DNA from: Sphingomonas sp. UBA1000 | GTDB taxonomy: Bacteria > Pseudomonadota > Alphaproteobacteria > Sphingomonadales > Sphingomonadaceae | Direction: 5' to 3' | NCBI GenBank assembly: GCA_002291855.1 | Contig: DBAW01000107.1 | Location: forward strand, 1-15,721 | DNA length: 15,721 nucleotides | Part shown: piece by piece, positions 14,237-15,721 of the stretch | Layout: the number at the start of each line of letters is the position of its first letter | Position numbering within the stretch: position 1 is the stretch's first letter | Notes under the pieces: generated by a model | The model's input: the letters and a program-made list of their open reading frames with translations, nothing else | The model's database searches: none | Told to the model about the DNA's origin: nothing | Program-made: the position numbers and the translations under genes

Positions 14237-14252
14237 GGATTACGGTGACAGT
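14237..14252. repeat. RAYT-flanking repeat, copy 2 (inverted)
   Basis: GGATTACGGTGACAGT is the exact reverse complement of 13559-13574. It is preceded by GTAG and lies just past the stop of a RAYT C-terminal tail, so the two copies bracket the toxin-tail/immunity cassette in inverted orientation. Confidence 0.6.
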
Positions 14253-14256
14253 GCGT

Positions 14257-14370
14257 TTATCCCCTCTCCTTTGGCTGTGGCCCGCGCTTACCCTGCTTTG
14301 GGTCGCGGCCAAGCAATGCTTCCACCTCAGCAGGTTCGGGAGCACGATACTTAACTCCACCATCGGCCAT
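14257..14370 (-). pseudogene. RAYT C-terminal tail, remnant B
   Basis: A 37-aa frame ends EVEALLGRDPKQGKRGPQPK plus ERG and a stop. Bases 14286-14327 match 12775-12816 of the disrupted RAYT at 37 of 42 positions (counted by eye), so this is a related transposase tail. The conserved GKRGPQPK end is the usual basic RAYT terminus. An ATG overlaps the stop of remnant C (TGATG), but it is unlikely to be a real gene start. The HUH domain is absent. Confidence 0.6.
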
Positions 14371-14606
14371 CACGCCCCCTTCAGCTTGGGGCAGCGCCTT
14401 GCCGGGGCCATCTTGCGGTTAATGGCACGCTCTGCTTCTGTGATCCATTCCGCATCGGCGAGCGGCCTGCCAGTACGCAGGCGCGATTGGATCGCTGCAA
14501 GAACTCCCTCGCCCTGCTCTCTCGCGCCTCTCACTTCTGCTCCATGCAATAGTATCGTGTCCCCGGAATCCCCATCACAGCCAATCTGGACCGCCGGGAG
14601 GAGGAG
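14370..14606 (-). pseudogene. RAYT-like C-terminal tail, remnant C
   Basis: The open frame contains RTGRPLADAEWITEAERAIN followed by RKMAPARRCPKLKG and a stop. This matches the RAYT C-terminal signature (TGRPLG..F...LE...GR.L.P.KRGPKPK). Only about the last 50 residues look like the family. The upstream part of the frame (to a TAG at 14607-14609) is not recognisable, and no catalytic domain is present. It is a second, diverged transposase tail next to remnant B. Confidence 0.5.
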
Positions 14607-14793
14607 CTATCGACGCCAGCCGCGCTCCCGCCCGAGCGGTCGCCGGTCATCCGGTCGAAATGGATGCAGCGTCAGAAGTGATATTTGAGATCGTGGTTGA
14701 AGAACGGAAAAAGCCCCAGCCGAAACTTGCCCCGCCAACTGAGCTAACCCGCTCTTGTTTCGAGGGATTCGCGACGCCCCGCCATTTCGTGCC

Positions 14794-14812
14794 ATAACGG
14801 GACAGATAACGG
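14794..14812 (+). promoter_or_regulatory. Direct repeat ATAACGG upstream of the PEP-CTERM gene
   Basis: ATAACGG occurs at 14794-14800 and 14806-14812 with a 5-nt spacer, 90-108 bp before the start codon. Tandem sites at about one helical turn are typical of response-regulator binding. The role is inferred. Confidence 0.3.
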
Positions 14813-14832
14813 CACCATATGACTTGCATAAC

Positions 14833-14847
14833 CATCCATTAAGGATG
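14833..14847 (+). promoter_or_regulatory. Small dyad CATCC-ATTAA-GGATG upstream of the PEP-CTERM gene
   Basis: A perfect 5-bp dyad with an AT spacer lies between a possible -35 (TTGCAT, 14824) and a poor -10 (GATTCT, 14847). It may mark the promoter or operator region. The promoter match is weak. Confidence 0.25.
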
Positions 14848-14901
14848 ATTCTGCGGCCCCGGGGTGATCCGATCGCCCCTGGGGGGAAAGGGGCTATCAC
14901 G

Positions 14902-15567
14902 ATGAAAAACCTTCTGAAAGCAGGCCTGCTTGCGGCAACGTCAGTCGCGCTCGCGACCGGTGCCGACGCGGCGATCACCATCCACACCAGCTCGGCCAGC
15001 TTTGCCGCGGCTGCGACGGGCATCCAGACCGATACGTTCAACGATCTGGCCGAAATCCTCTATTCGTCGCCGCTCAACCGCACCGCCGGCTCGATCAGCT
15101 ATCAGGTGAGTGCAGCCAATGGCGTGTTCCCGGGCAGTGTGTCGGGCAATCGGTTCCTGTCGACCAACACCGCGACGAACCCGATGACCTTCGGCAACTT
15201 CTCGACGTCGGTGTCGGCGATTGGCGGGCGCTTCTTCAGCTCGAACATTTCGGGCGCATTCACGCCGTCGTCGCAGATCACGCTGACCGCGACGGACACG
15301 ACCGGCAGCGTGGTCGAAGTGATCCTGAACCCGACCACGACCAGCTTTCGCGGCTTCACCACCACGGGCAGCTTCGTCTCGCTGGTCGTGACCGCGTTCA
15401 ACCCGGCCGGATCGAACCCGCTCTGGCCGTCGGTCGACGATCTGCAGCTCGGCACCGCGGTCACCGACGCGATCCCGGAACCGGCCAGCTGGGCGATGAT
15501 GATCAGCGGCTTCGGCCTTGCCGGCATGGCGATGCGCCGTCGCCGGGTGAACATTGCCTTCGCCTGA
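14902..15567 (+). CDS. PEP-CTERM (PEPxxWA type) exported surface protein
   Basis: This 221-aa secreted protein is handled by an exosortase/archaeosortase-type sorting system. It has a Sec signal peptide (MKNLLKAGLLAATSVALATG, cleavage near ADAA-I) and a beta-rich Thr/Ser/Asn-rich body beginning SSASFAAAATG and TDTFNDLAE. It ends with the sorting tail: PEP at 192-194, W197, a hydrophobic helix (198-211) and RRRR at 212-215. This is the PEPASWAMM...GFGLAG form abundant in sphingomonads. The family is linked to exopolysaccharide and biofilm in other bacteria; the role of this member is unknown. The ATG at 14902 is chosen because it starts the signal peptide and has AAAGGGG upstream; the frame is open further upstream, but without export sense. 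It is a single gene with its own terminator, and no exosortase gene is in the window. Confidence 0.92.
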   Translation: MKNLLKAGLLAATSVALATGADAAITIHTSSASFAAAATGIQTDTFNDLAEILYSSPLNRTAGSISYQVSAANGVFPGSVSGNRFLSTNTATNPMTFGNFSTSVSAIGGRFFSSNISGAFTPSSQITLTATDTTGSVVEVILNPTTTSFRGFTTTGSFVSLVVTAFNPAGSNPLWPSVDDLQLGTAVTDAIPEPASWAMMISGFGLAGMAMRRRRVNIAFA

Positions 15568-15594
15568 ACCAGGGCATCCGCAACCGGCAAAAGG

Positions 15595-15625
15595 GGCCGC
15601 GCCAGATCATGGCGCGGCCTTTTTT
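15595..15625 (+). terminator. Intrinsic terminator of the PEP-CTERM gene
   Basis: A perfect 10-bp stem, GGCCGCGCCA (15595-15604) and TGGCGCGGCC (15610-15619), has a GATCA loop and is followed by six Ts. It starts 28 bp after the stop codon. It is the only canonical U-tract terminator in the window. Confidence 0.92.
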
Positions 15626-15721
15626 GCATCCGGCCGGGCCGTGCGCCGATCCGGGCGCCGGACAGGCCCCACGCCAATATCATGAAAATCCGTGGAAACG
15701 CCGTGGTAGCGGAGGATCGCT

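Larger units (their letters stand above)
14607..14901. other. Gene-free stretch before the PEP-CTERM gene, with a tRNA D-arm-like piece
   Basis: No gene is visible on either strand. The minus strand reads GGTTAGCTCAGTTGG at 14749-14735, which matches the D-arm consensus of bacterial tRNAs, but no anticodon arm or T-arm can be folded around it. The right part is richer in A/T and should contain the promoter of the PEP-CTERM gene. Confidence 0.4.

Noticed and set aside
13059..14252. CRISPR array or integron-like repeats
   Set aside because: The repeats are two different palindromic elements, not regularly spaced direct repeats, and no cas or integrase gene is present.
14811..14827. Possible sigma-54 promoter (GGCAC ... 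TTGC) before the PEP-CTERM gene
   Set aside because: PEP-CTERM genes can be RpoN-controlled, but the spacing is 8 nt between GGCAC and TTGC instead of 5, so the -24/-12 geometry is wrong.

Overview
The window looks like chromosomal DNA of a sphingomonad-type alphaproteobacterium. It is high in GC, and it carries a PEPxxWA-type PEP-CTERM protein, an alphaproteobacterial-style chemoreceptor with a tethering pentapeptide, an RND pump with a NodT/OprM-type lipoprotein channel, and a RAYT (REP-associated tyrosine transposase) of the kind common in this order. The taxon is inferred from gene content; no rRNA or complete tRNA is present.

Layout. Bases 1-3130 hold ordinary plus-strand genes separated by hairpins: the last codons of an outer-membrane beta-barrel (probably a TonB-dependent receptor), a CHASE3/HAMP/MCP chemoreceptor, and a DUF2332 protein. 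Bases 3130-9186 hold a complete tripartite RND efflux operon (lipoprotein adaptor, inner-membrane pump, outer-membrane channel). It lies behind a dyad-rich upstream region and has no regulator gene beside it.

Bases 9187-12700 hold the most interesting unit. An AT-rich leader with two dyads is followed by two plus-strand genes. The first encodes a 683-aa protein with an all-helical N-terminal half, a strongly hydrophobic central hairpin (HBL/Nhe/ClyA-like alpha-pore-forming architecture) and a C-terminal tectonin-like beta-propeller of Trp-containing repeats. The second encodes a 309-aa all-helical partner. I read the pair as a putative two-component pore-forming toxin with a built-in propeller receptor-binding domain. 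No export signal is visible on either protein.

Bases 12590-14610 are a minus-strand graveyard of mobile DNA. A RAYT gene is interrupted by a 103-bp palindromic mosaic repeat flanked by a 3-bp duplication, and removing the repeat restores the frame. Two further RAYT C-terminal tails follow. Between them an inverted pair of identical 16-mers brackets a lower-GC cassette that holds the tail of an Rhs-like polymorphic toxin and its probable immunity gene. Bases 14750-15721 return to normal sequence, with a PEP-CTERM surface protein and a textbook intrinsic terminator.

The chemoreceptor, pump, toxin pair and PEP-CTERM gene appear to be independent transcription units. The three pump genes act together, the two toxin genes probably act together, and the Rhs tail and its neighbour probably form a toxin/immunity pair.
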